Part shown: positions 17,563 to 24,888 of the stretch, piece by piece
How positions within the stretch are numbered: the stretch's first letter is position 1
How the letters are laid out: each line of letters opens with the position of its first letter
Source of the DNA: Bacteroidales bacterium
GTDB lineage: Bacteria; Bacteroidota; Bacteroidia; Bacteroidales; UBA7960
Length of the DNA stretch: 34,832 nucleotides
Assembly (NCBI GenBank): GCA_019429055.1
Contig: JAHYJP010000021.1
Span: 1 to 34,832 of the forward strand
Direction: 5' to 3'
Notes under the pieces: generated by a model
The model's database searches: none
Seen by the model: the letters and a program-made list of their open reading frames with translations, nothing else
What the model was told of the DNA's origin: nothing
Made by a program: the position numbers and the translations under genes

Positions 17563-18444
17563 ATGGCCAACCTGAAAGAAGTTAGGGTAAGGATTGCATC
17601 CATCAAGTCAACAAGGCAGATCACCAGTGCCATGAAGATGGTTTCTGCTTCTAAATTGCGTAAAGGGCAAAATGGAATTACAAACCTTGTGCCCTATGAG
17701 AAGCAACTCAGGATCACACTTGATAATATCAATCAGACTCTTAAACCTGAAGAAAAGAATGTGCTTTGCCAGCAAAAACCTGTTAATGATGTGCTGGTTA
17801 TCATTGTTTCTTCAAACAAGGGACTCTGTGGCAACTTTAATGCACACTTGCTAAAAGGCACAGTAATCCATCTGAGAAAACTGAAAGATCAGGGATTTAA
17901 CGTTAAACTGTGGATTATCGGAAAAAAAGCCGAAGAATTTTTCAGGAAAAGTAATTACGAGATCCTTGAAGTCCATAATGAACTTATAGATCAAGTTAAT
18001 TTTGAAAGTGCATTTTCACTTGCCAGGAAAGCAATGGATCTGATTGAGAATAATACATTTCAAAAGATTGATGTAGTTTACAACAAATTCAAAAATGCAG
18101 CGGTCTATAATCTGATCACAGAGCAATACCTGCCAATGTATATTCCGGATGCTCCTGATGTAAATGGTTCTGAAAGTGAAGCTCCTTCCTATATAATAGA
18201 ACCATCTCGCAAAGAACTGATGGAGGAGTTGGTACCCAAGGTAATTCAAACCTATATGTACCGTATTTTGCTGGACTCCTTTACCAGCGAGCAGGGGGCA
18301 AGAATGACAGCCATGCATAAAGCCACCGATAATGCCACCGAACTGCTTAAAAACCTCACGATTACTTACAACAAAGTGAGGCAATCATCCATTACCAACG
18401 AAATTGTGGAGATTGTGGGTGGTGCAGAGGCACTCAACAGATAA
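17563..18444 (+). CDS. atpG: ATP synthase F1 subunit gamma
   Basis: Central rotor shaft, 293 residues. The N-terminal helix carries the invariant pattern RIASIKSTRQITSAMKMVSASK (residues 10-31), and the C-terminal helix ends with YNKVRQSSITNEIVEIVGGA. The middle contains the Rossmann-like fold with SSNKGLCGNFN (about 84-94). It is 18 bases after atpA and is the last gene of this cluster; no atpD or atpC follows, since the next gene is ferritin. Confidence 0.96.
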   Translation: MANLKEVRVRIASIKSTRQITSAMKMVSASKLRKGQNGITNLVPYEKQLRITLDNINQTLKPEEKNVLCQQKPVNDVLVIIVSSNKGLCGNFNAHLLKGTVIHLRKLKDQGFNVKLWIIGKKAEEFFRKSNYEILEVHNELIDQVNFESAFSLARKAMDLIENNTFQKIDVVYNKFKNAAVYNLITEQYLPMYIPDAPDVNGSESEAPSYIIEPSRKELMEELVPKVIQTYMYRILLDSFTSEQGARMTAMHKATDNATELLKNLTITYNKVRQSSITNEIVEIVGGAEALNR

Positions 18445-18476
18445 TATCTCAGTTTTTTCTGTTTTTCCCTTATTTT

Positions 18477-18502
18477 GATAACAGGTAATTTTATCTGTTA
18501 TC
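18477..18502. promoter_or_regulatory. Near-perfect palindrome upstream of ferritin, possible operator
   Basis: GATAACAGGTAA at 18477-18488 is an inverted copy of TTATCTGTTATC at 18491-18502 with one mismatch and a two-base centre. It ends 25 bases before the ferritin -7 box, so a bound protein would touch the -33 region. The outer GATAA/TTATC pattern recalls Fur-family operators, which would suit an iron-storage gene. It could also be a weak transcription stop for the atp genes, but no U tract follows directly. Confidence 0.45.
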
Positions 18503-18527
18503 TACTGTTTCTCCACAGAATATTTGC

Positions 18528-18535
18528 TAACTTTG
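18528..18535 (+). promoter_or_regulatory. -7 box of the ferritin promoter
   Basis: TAACTTTG is an exact match to TAnnTTTG. The start site would be near 18541, giving a leader of about 35 bases to the ATG at 18576. A -33 box is only loosely matched (TGTTT at about 18506). Confidence 0.5.
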
Positions 18536-18575
18536 TGGTAGAAAATTGAATTACTAATTATTAAAACCTACAGAT

Positions 18576-19079
18576 ATGTTAACAAAAAAACTGGAGAAGG
18601 TATTGAACGAGCAGGTTGAAAAGGAAGGATATGCAGCGCAGCTTTATCTGGCCATGGCATCCTGGGCTGACAGCAAAGGTCTTGAAGGAATTTCCAACTG
18701 GTTTTATGCCCAGCATATGGAAGAAATCCAACATATGCTCAAATTTATCAAGTATATAAACGAAAGAGGCGGACATGCAGTGGTTCCCAAAATTGATCAG
18801 CCACCAAGAGAGTTCAAGGGCGTAAAACAGGCTTTTGAAGCTTCTCTTGAGCACGAGCAGATGGTTACAAAATCTATCAATAACATTGTAGGTATTTGTC
18901 TTGAAGAAAAAGACTTTACTACACAGAACTGGATTCAGTGGTTTGTAGATGAGCAGCTCGAAGAAGAATCATCTGTACAAGGCTTACTGGATAAACTTGA
19001 CTTACTGGGCGATGGCAACCTTTACCTGTTTGACCGCGACATTATGGCCATGCGTGTAGCAGGTGACACTGCAGTATAA
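18576..19079 (+). CDS. ftnA: Bacterial non-heme ferritin
   Basis: Iron-storage protein of 167 residues that forms a 24-subunit cage and oxidises ferrous iron. The four-helix bundle has the diiron ferroxidase ligands in the usual places: Glu17 (EKEGYAA), Glu50/Glu51 and His54 (MEEIQHM), Glu94 and the later Glu and Gln of WFVDEQLEEE around 127-131. No heme-binding Met in the bacterioferritin position is evident, and length and pattern fit FtnA. It has its own promoter and terminator and thus is a single-gene unit, with a large palindrome upstream that may give iron control. Confidence 0.94.
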   Translation: MLTKKLEKVLNEQVEKEGYAAQLYLAMASWADSKGLEGISNWFYAQHMEEIQHMLKFIKYINERGGHAVVPKIDQPPREFKGVKQAFEASLEHEQMVTKSINNIVGICLEEKDFTTQNWIQWFVDEQLEEESSVQGLLDKLDLLGDGNLYLFDRDIMAMRVAGDTAV

Positions 19080-19102
19080 TACCTGACAAAAAACTAATAA
19101 AT

Positions 19103-19129
19103 ACCGGGAAATCTTTTGATTATCCCGGT
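19103..19129 (+). terminator. Rho-independent terminator after ferritin
   Basis: ACCGGGA (19103-19109) pairs with TCCCGGT (19123-19129) around a 13-base loop, followed at once by a run of T (19130-19134). It is 23 bases past the ferritin stop. Confidence 0.78.
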
Positions 19130-19156
19130 TTTTTATTCAGGGTAAAATATATTTGC

Positions 19157-20032
19157 GTGAAAAAAAGCATTCTCATCCTGATAAACCCGATATCCGGAAT
19201 AAGCAACAAAGATAGAATCAGGCAGCTTTTAAAGGAAAAGCTGAATGATTCTGATCTGGATTATGCGGTAAAATTTACCGGTTACCCCGGACATGGAACT
19301 GAGCTCTCACAGGAGGCTGCAAAAAAAGGTTTTGATGCAGTGATTGTTGCCGGTGGAGATGGTTCGGTAAATGAAGTAGCCAGAGGATTGGTAAACACAA
19401 ATACAGCCTTGGGTATTATTCCAACCGGGTCGGGAAACGGACTGGCGCATTTTCTGCATATCCCTTTCAACCTTGGTAAAGCCATTGAAAACATTAAAGC
19501 TTTTCAAATCAAAAAAATTGATACTTTCACCCTAAACGAAAACTTTGGATGCAATCTGGCAGGTGTTGGGTTTGATGCAAAAGTAGCAGTTGAGTTTTCC
19601 AAAGTTAAGAGAAGAGGTTTCTGGTCGTACTTCAGGATTGTTCTTCAGGAATATCTTACTTATGAATCGCAGAATTATATTCTGGAATTTGATGGTAAAA
19701 CGATTAAAAGGAAAGCTTTGATGGTATGCTTTGCCAATTCCAATCAGTTTGGAAACAATGCCGTTATTGCCCCGGATGCCAGAACAGATGATGGTTTGAT
19801 AGATGTCTGTATTATTTCAAAAGTACCTTTGTTTGAAGCACCTGTTATGGGAACTATGCTGGTCTCCAGGCTTCTGAATAAAACCCACTACGCTGAGTAT
19901 TTCAAAACCAACGAAGTGATTTTACATAAACCTGCCGGGGTTCCTTTGCATATTGACGGCGACCCTGTTGATACTGAGAACACGATTCATGTAAAAGTAA
20001 ATCCACTATCTTTGAATGTAATTGTACCCTGA
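19157..20032 (+). CDS. Diacylglycerol kinase-family lipid kinase (YegS/DgkB type)
   Basis: A 291-residue soluble kinase expected to phosphorylate diacylglycerol or a related lipid at the membrane surface. The family opening ILINPISG is at residues 6-13, the nucleotide-binding GGDGSVNEV at 66-74, and PTGSGNGLA at 89-97. The C-terminal part has the second domain with IDGD (residues 275-278), which is typical too. The start is a GTG; no upstream alternative exists, and the first motif follows immediately. A TATATTTG element lies only one base before the GTG, which would make the transcript leaderless if it is a true promoter. The lipid substrate is not predictable. Confidence 0.88.
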   Translation: MKKSILILINPISGISNKDRIRQLLKEKLNDSDLDYAVKFTGYPGHGTELSQEAAKKGFDAVIVAGGDGSVNEVARGLVNTNTALGIIPTGSGNGLAHFLHIPFNLGKAIENIKAFQIKKIDTFTLNENFGCNLAGVGFDAKVAVEFSKVKRRGFWSYFRIVLQEYLTYESQNYILEFDGKTIKRKALMVCFANSNQFGNNAVIAPDARTDDGLIDVCIISKVPLFEAPVMGTMLVSRLLNKTHYAEYFKTNEVILHKPAGVPLHIDGDPVDTENTIHVKVNPLSLNVIVP

Positions 20033-20053
20033 ACTTCAAGAAAATTAAATGTC

Positions 20054-20398
20054 ATGGCAAAGAAGATTAAAAAGACACTTGGCAACATAGTCTATTCAAC
20101 CAACAGAGATTTAGATTTCAGTTTACCTGAAGAACAGCAGGAGACCCTTCCACCTCAACAGCAAAACCTTAAAATTCATTTGAGTAAAAAGGGTAGGGGC
20201 GGCAAAATTGCTACTTTAATAACAGGTTTTGTGGGTTCTGATGAGGATATGGAAAGCCTTGGCAAAACGTTAAAAGCCAAATGTGGTGTGGGAGGTTCTG
20301 TGAAAGATGGTGAAATACTATTGCAGGGTGACCTGCGCGATAAGGTGCTGGAAATTCTTACCAAAGAAGGGTATAAGGCGAAGAAGGCAGGTGGGTAA
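20054..20398 (+). CDS. yciH: SUI1/eIF1-like translation factor (YciH family)
   Basis: A 114-residue protein with one SUI1 domain (about residues 38-110), related to eukaryotic initiation factor 1 and E. coli YciH, which influence start-site fidelity. Key patterns are [16 protein letters not shown] at about 44-59 and [19 protein letters not shown] at about 77-95, followed by [10 protein letters not shown]. The first 35 residues are a polar tail. It is 21 bases behind the lipid kinase, so the two are likely cotranscribed, and it is convergent with hydE. No clear terminator was found in the 135 bases between them. Confidence 0.9.
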   Translation: MAKKIKKTLGNIVYSTNRDLDFSLPEEQQETLPPQQQNLKIHLSKKGRGGKIATLITGFVGSDEDMESLGKTLKAKCGVGGSVKDGEILLQGDLRDKVLEILTKEGYKAKKAGG

Positions 20399-20533
20399 AA
20401 AGACACTGTGATTTTATCTGGTTCTTCGCGTTAAAAATTTTTATACAATCTTTTCAGATAAGAATTCTTTTTTCTGGGATCGGGTTTTCGGAGTCTTAAT
20501 ACCGGATAAGGTTCGGGTTGGAGCTCAATGGAC

Positions 20534-21625
20534 TCAGTTCTCACCTTTTCTTTTCCTGAAATGCTTCGAATCGCCCCATTCGCCGTAGCCGATTTCGCCA
20601 CCGGCCATATGGATGCGGGCTTCAAGGCATCTTTTACATTCTTCCGCATCTTCGTCGGTGCAGGGTTTATCTTCGTAAAGGAGATAGTCCTCGCGATAGC
20701 TGGTAGGTGTAAGGTTGGGCATGATGATATTTGCACCAACCTTTATGGCTTTTTCACGACCGAGGGGGTCGATGGCCTGCATGGCCGTGGTGGCGGCAAT
20801 ATTAATGTCTTTCATCATGATCCTTAAAACGGCGACCATTTTCAGACTGAGATAAAACCTGTCAATTTTTGACATCAACTGGTCTTTGTACTGATACATT
20901 GGCGTATGTTCATGTTCAATATAAGGACCCATTCCCACCATATCGATATCAAAATCACGGAAAAAGATCAGGTCATCAGCCAGGTCTTCCGTGGTTTGAA
21001 ATGGCAGACCAATCATTACACCGGTTCCTACCTGGTAGCCTACTTTCCTCAGGAGTTGCAGGCTTTCGATGCGTTTCTGATAATCATGTTTTTTATCATT
21101 GGGATGATATTTACCGTAGAGTTCAGGATTGGAAACTTCTATGCGCAAAAGGTACCGGTGTGCACCGCTTTCAAACCACTCACGATAGGTTTTTTCGGTT
21201 TGCTCACCAAGGGACAATGTGATACCAAGCTCTCCTTTGCTCATTTCACGGATTTGCTTCAGCACTTCTGAAATGCGCCGCACAAAATTTTTATCGCTTC
21301 GTTCACCGGCCTGGATTACGATGCTACCGAACTTATTTTCCCATGCATATCTGGCAGCTTCCATTACTTCTTCGGGAGTGACTTCATAACGGTGTGCATT
21401 TTTATTACCGGCCCTTATGCCACAGTAATAGCAGTTCTTCCCGCAAAGATTAGAAAACTCAATCAGTCCGCGGTAAAAGACTTTCTTTCCCACATATTTT
21501 TCTTTGATTTCTGCTGCTTTGGCAAAAATGAGTTGCCTTTGCTGTTCGTCGGCATTGAGCAGGGTAACAAGGTCATTTTTATTGAAAGAATCCTGCGAAA
21601 GTATTTGCTCCAGGGGTTTTGTCAT
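20534..21625 (-). CDS. hydE: [FeFe]-hydrogenase H-cluster maturase HydE
   Basis: Radical-SAM enzyme that works with HydG and HydF to build the diiron part of the H-cluster. It has 363 residues. The 4Fe-4S cluster motif CGKNCYYC is at residues 61-68. A second cysteine set, Cys322, Cys330 and Cys333 (C-x7-C-x2-C), matches the accessory iron-sulfur site of Thermotoga HydE, which is not needed for activity and is lost in many homologues. The stretches QAGERSD and NLTPTSYR are also characteristic. It lies 98 bases downstream of hydF in the same direction. Confidence 0.94.
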   Translation of the reverse strand: MTKPLEQILSQDSFNKNDLVTLLNADEQQRQLIFAKAAEIKEKYVGKKVFYRGLIEFSNLCGKNCYYCGIRAGNKNAHRYEVTPEEVMEAARYAWENKFGSIVIQAGERSDKNFVRRISEVLKQIREMSKGELGITLSLGEQTEKTYREWFESGAHRYLLRIEVSNPELYGKYHPNDKKHDYQKRIESLQLLRKVGYQVGTGVMIGLPFQTTEDLADDLIFFRDFDIDMVGMGPYIEHEHTPMYQYKDQLMSKIDRFYLSLKMVAVLRIMMKDINIAATTAMQAIDPLGREKAIKVGANIIMPNLTPTSYREDYLLYEDKPCTDEDAEECKRCLEARIHMAGGEIGYGEWGDSKHFRKRKGEN

Positions 21626-21723
21626 TTTTTGAATATAAGCTAAAAAGAAAACTATTCAGCAGAATGGTTTGTCTTTCTTTTGATTTTCAATTGTTTAGTA
21701 TTAATAGGCATTGCGGTACAAAA

Positions 21724-22953
21724 TTACAAATAATCTTCGGCATTTGCATCGGTTTTGATGAAGGGAGCAACAGCTCTTTTAAAGATACCATGCATCCAGG
21801 CAATAGCCATTCCGTAATTGGTTACCGGCACGTCGGCGTCAATAGCAGGTTTGAGACGCGAAATGATTTGCTTATGTGTAATAACGCATCCACCGCATTG
21901 TACAACCAGTGCGTAATCTTTAATAGGCCGTGGCAAGTTGCTCAGACCGGCAACCACGTCGTATTCCAGCTTTTTACCGGTATAGCTGTTCATCCAGCGA
22001 GGTATTTTTATCCGGCCAATATCATCGCACGCTACATGGTGTGTGCAGCTTTCCAGAAGCAGTATTCTGTCGCCATCTTTGAGTTCAGATATTTTCGGGG
22101 TACCTTTTACATAGTTTTCAAAATCTCCTTTATGCCTGGCCAGCATAATGCTGAAGCTGGTGAGCGGGATATCCGGCGGAATAGACGCATCCGCCTTCAG
22201 AAAAACCTGGCTGTCAGTAATGACAAGACTGGGGCGGGGGTTGAGAACCCGCATCAATGAATCCACTTCCTTTTCTTTTACTACCACACATACACAATCA
22301 TTGTCCAGAATATCCCTGATGGCCTGCACCTGCGGCAGAATGAGCCGGCCTTCGGGTGCTTCAATATCTATGGGTGTTATAAGTAATACCAGATTGCCGT
22401 ATGAGAGTAAATCGCCAAGCAGGCTTGCCTTTTTGTATGCTGTGGGAGGGATGGTATCGCGCATCACCTGGATCACCTGTTCTTTATTCTCAGGCTGCAG
22501 GGAAGAAAAATCAAGCAAAGGTGCTTTATAGGTTTCGGAAAGCAGTTCGCGGTTTCGCAGGCTTAATGGCTCAATGTCCGATTTGTTATGCAGAATGATA
22601 AAAGGAATGTCATAATCCCGGAAGTCACTGATAAGGTTTTCTTCAAAATTTCCGAAGTTGTTATGCGTGATAATAAGCACGGCAAGGTCAACGGTTTTCA
22701 GGGCAGCCAGTGATCGGGCAATACGCTTTTGTCCCAGTTCTCCTTCATCATCAATTCCTGCCGTATCAACCAGTATCACCGGTCCGATACCGGATATCTC
22801 CATGGATTTTTTTACCGGGTCGGTGGTAGTACCGGCCACATCCGATACGATGGCGATATCCTGGCCTGAAATGGCATTGATAAATGAGCTTTTCCCATTA
22901 TTGCGCCGGCCAAATATGCCTATGTGGGGTTTGTTTTCTTTTCCTTTGGACAT
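21724..22953 (-). CDS. hydF: [FeFe]-hydrogenase maturation GTPase HydF
   Basis: Scaffold and carrier that receives the diiron precursor and hands it to apo-hydrogenase. It has 409 residues: an N-terminal GTPase with P-loop GRRNNGKSS (15-23), GTTTD (41-45), DTAG (63-66) and HNKSD (132-136), then a dimerisation domain and a C-terminal cluster-binding domain. The cluster cysteines are Cys313 (in CTHH), Cys363 and Cys366 (CGGC). The residue before CGGC is Gln362 where many HydF proteins have His, so the fourth ligand may differ. Upstream is the aspartase-like gene; hydG is not nearby. Confidence 0.95.
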   Translation of the reverse strand: MSKGKENKPHIGIFGRRNNGKSSFINAISGQDIAIVSDVAGTTTDPVKKSMEISGIGPVILVDTAGIDDEGELGQKRIARSLAALKTVDLAVLIITHNNFGNFEENLISDFRDYDIPFIILHNKSDIEPLSLRNRELLSETYKAPLLDFSSLQPENKEQVIQVMRDTIPPTAYKKASLLGDLLSYGNLVLLITPIDIEAPEGRLILPQVQAIRDILDNDCVCVVVKEKEVDSLMRVLNPRPSLVITDSQVFLKADASIPPDIPLTSFSIMLARHKGDFENYVKGTPKISELKDGDRILLLESCTHHVACDDIGRIKIPRWMNSYTGKKLEYDVVAGLSNLPRPIKDYALVVQCGGCVITHKQIISRLKPAIDADVPVTNYGMAIAWMHGIFKRAVAPFIKTDANAEDYL

Positions 22954-23204
22954 TCAGAATTGATTTTTGATTTATGGTAACCGCTGAGACAGGGAGACGC
23001 AGAGATTAAGAGAGTTTATCATTTGCAAATTTACTATTTCCTTGTTTTCTTATATGCCTTTTACAACCTTATATGCCTTATATGGTTAAAAGCCGTGAGC
23101 CCGGTCGAATATAAGCTTGACAAGGTCAATTCACGAACTAATTACTTAATTTCTCATTTTCCCACTAACTTAATAACCCAAATAACCTAATAACCCAACT
23201 CCCC
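22954..23204. repeat. Intergenic region with short repeats between the aspartase-like gene and hydF
   Basis: No gene is seen here. Three things stand out. CTGAGACAGGGAGACGCAGAG at about 22984-23004 resembles a dispersed intergenic sequence of the CGCAGAGA type found in many environmental bacterial genomes. TTATATGCCTT occurs twice (from about 23049 and 23069). A run of AATAACC units fills about 23169-23195. The end of the region also holds a candidate hydF -7 box. Confidence 0.5.
23026..23033 (-). promoter_or_regulatory. Putative -7 box for hydF-hydE
   Basis: The minus strand reads TAAATTTG, an exact -7 consensus, with a leader of about 66 bases to the hydF ATG. No -33 TTTG lies at the right distance. 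If used, it would allow hydF and hydE to be made independently of the aspartase-like gene. Confidence 0.38.
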
Positions 23205-24641
23205 CTACAAATCACTCAACGAATACCCCAGTTTCAGTAAATTCTCAGGGAGCAGGGCTTTTTCCAGCTTTTCGGGTTCCAGAATACCAAGCTTTTCGTT
23301 GGCCAGGGTTATGTTTATTTTTTCGGTTTTCATAAGTTGGGCCAGTTCCGATGCTTTTTCATAACCAATAAGTGGCAACAATGCTGTGGTTATGGCCGGA
23401 CTGTGCATCAGCTTTTCATGGGCAGTATGCGATTGGATCTGCAGACCGGCCAGCAGGTTGTGAAGCATGCTTTCGTCGGCTTTTATGAGCAAATGCAGGC
23501 TCTCCAGCATGGCGTTTCCGATAATGGGAAGATAGGCATTCAGTTCCAGGACTCCTTGTCCGCAAAGGTTACTGACGAGCATATCATTGGCATACACCTT
23601 ATGGACACAGCTAATGACAAACTCGTTGATTACAGGATTCACCTTGCCGGGCATAATACTGCTTCCGGTTTGTTTCTGCGGAAGCTTTATCTCATAATGA
23701 CCCATGATATCGGAGCCCAGAAGGCGCAAGTCCGAAGCAATTTTTTCCAGATTTACCGCATGTGCCTTCATGATGGCGTGAACTTCCACAAATGAATCCA
23801 GATTCTGCGTGGTATCGGTATGGTTTTCACTTCGTGTGATGGGTAGCTGGGTAATATTGCGCAATTTATGAACCACTTCCATAATAAAATACCTGGGAAT
23901 GGCCATCCCGGTTCCGGTAGCCCCCCCGCCAAGATTTACCACCTTTATCCTTTCAAAACACTTTGAAACCCTCCACCAGTCACGCGAAAGTGCATCGGAA
24001 TAAGCGCTGAACAGCATGCCAAACGATGAAGGTAATGCCTGCTGCATTTGTGTATATGCAACACGCAGACTACTGTTATTGGCGCTTTCGTGTTTTTCAA
24101 ATGCCGACCGCAACTCATTGATATTCTGCTCAAGTAGATTAAGCTGTTTCATGAGAGCTATTTTCAGGGCGGTAGGAATAACATCATTTGTAGATTGAAA
24201 AATATTGGAATGAATAAACGGATCGATGTACTCATATTGTCCGGGTTTATGTCCGGCTTTGATCAGGCTTGCATTGGCAATGATCTCATTTACATTCATG
24301 TTTATGGCAGTACCCGCACCACCCTGAACCGCAGGTACAATAAAATGCTCAAAATATTCGCCACGTGCCACTTCTGATGCAGTTTCTTCAAGTAATTTTA
24401 TCAGATCAGGGTTTTTGCAACCGGCGGGGAGGGATTTTTCAGGGTGTTTTTGCCCGGCAGCCTGAATGAAAGTGATGGCCGTTTGATAACAAGCCTGTTT
24501 CACCTGTCCAATAGCCCGGTACCATTCCTCCGGAAAAGTACTTTTGTTGCTGAAGTTTCTGGAAGCCCGCAGTGCATGAATGCCATAAAGTGCCTCTTCA
24601 GGCATGATAAGTTCTCCGATGAAATCTTTTTCCGTGCGCAT
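23205..24641 (-). CDS. Aspartase/fumarase-superfamily lyase next to hydrogenase maturation genes
   Basis: A 478-residue member of the aspartate ammonia-lyase/fumarase family. The signature GSSIMPGKVNP is at 326-336, with the catalytic Ser expected in the SS pair, and QSTND at 149-153. The start and N-terminal pattern (DFIGELIMPEEALYGIHALRASRNF) is aspartase-like. Two substrate-contact motifs deviate: GTS(V/T)NMN of true aspartases reads GTAINMN (110-116), and GRTQLQDA reads AYTQMQQA (195-202). Aspartase-like genes are known beside hydE/F/G in several anaerobes, where release of ammonia for the bridging dithiomethylamine ligand has been suggested. Ordinary aspartase activity is thus possible but not assured; I leave the symbol blank. 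Confidence 0.8.
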   Translation of the reverse strand: MRTEKDFIGELIMPEEALYGIHALRASRNFSNKSTFPEEWYRAIGQVKQACYQTAITFIQAAGQKHPEKSLPAGCKNPDLIKLLEETASEVARGEYFEHFIVPAVQGGAGTAINMNVNEIIANASLIKAGHKPGQYEYIDPFIHSNIFQSTNDVIPTALKIALMKQLNLLEQNINELRSAFEKHESANNSSLRVAYTQMQQALPSSFGMLFSAYSDALSRDWWRVSKCFERIKVVNLGGGATGTGMAIPRYFIMEVVHKLRNITQLPITRSENHTDTTQNLDSFVEVHAIMKAHAVNLEKIASDLRLLGSDIMGHYEIKLPQKQTGSSIMPGKVNPVINEFVISCVHKVYANDMLVSNLCGQGVLELNAYLPIIGNAMLESLHLLIKADESMLHNLLAGLQIQSHTAHEKLMHSPAITTALLPLIGYEKASELAQLMKTEKINITLANEKLGILEPEKLEKALLPENLLKLGYSLSDL

Positions 24642-24700
24642 ATATGTTGTTCTGTAAGATTCTTACCAGTGCTTTCTGAAATAGTTTTAATAAACTGGAC

Positions 24701-24760
24701 GCTGAGCCTGTCGAAGCGTATGCTAATTTGCTCAACGGTTATCGTTTCGACAGGCTCAAC
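24701..24760. repeat. REP-like inverted repeat, GAGCCTGTCGAA family
   Basis: GCTGAGCCTGTCGAAGCGTA (24701-24720) and its inverted partner at 24741-24760 agree at 16 of 20 positions, with a 20-base loop. The core TGAGCCTGTCGAA recurs, as TGAGCTTGTCGAA, in the tandem repeat near 26590-26680. It sits between the divergent aspartase-like and dihydrouridine synthase genes. Confidence 0.8.
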
Positions 24761-24854
24761 AACCGGAAATCACTCTTCAGGGATTATCTTCCCTGTTTTC
24801 AAAAGATAAAATTAACCATTTTACTTTAACACCGCGAAAATGCTGTCAGAATTG

Positions 24855-24862
24855 TAATTTTG
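24855..24862 (+). promoter_or_regulatory. -7 box of the dus promoter
   Basis: TAATTTTG fits TAnnTTTG exactly and lies 26 bases before the ATG at 24889, which would leave a leader of about 20 bases. No clear -33 box is visible. Confidence 0.42.
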
Positions 24863-24888
24863 CAATTTAATTCAATAAACCCACTTTA

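Noticed and set aside
20399-20533. Convergent terminator between yciH and hydE
   Set aside because: Only a small AAGAATTCTT palindrome and scattered T runs are present; no stem strong enough to call.
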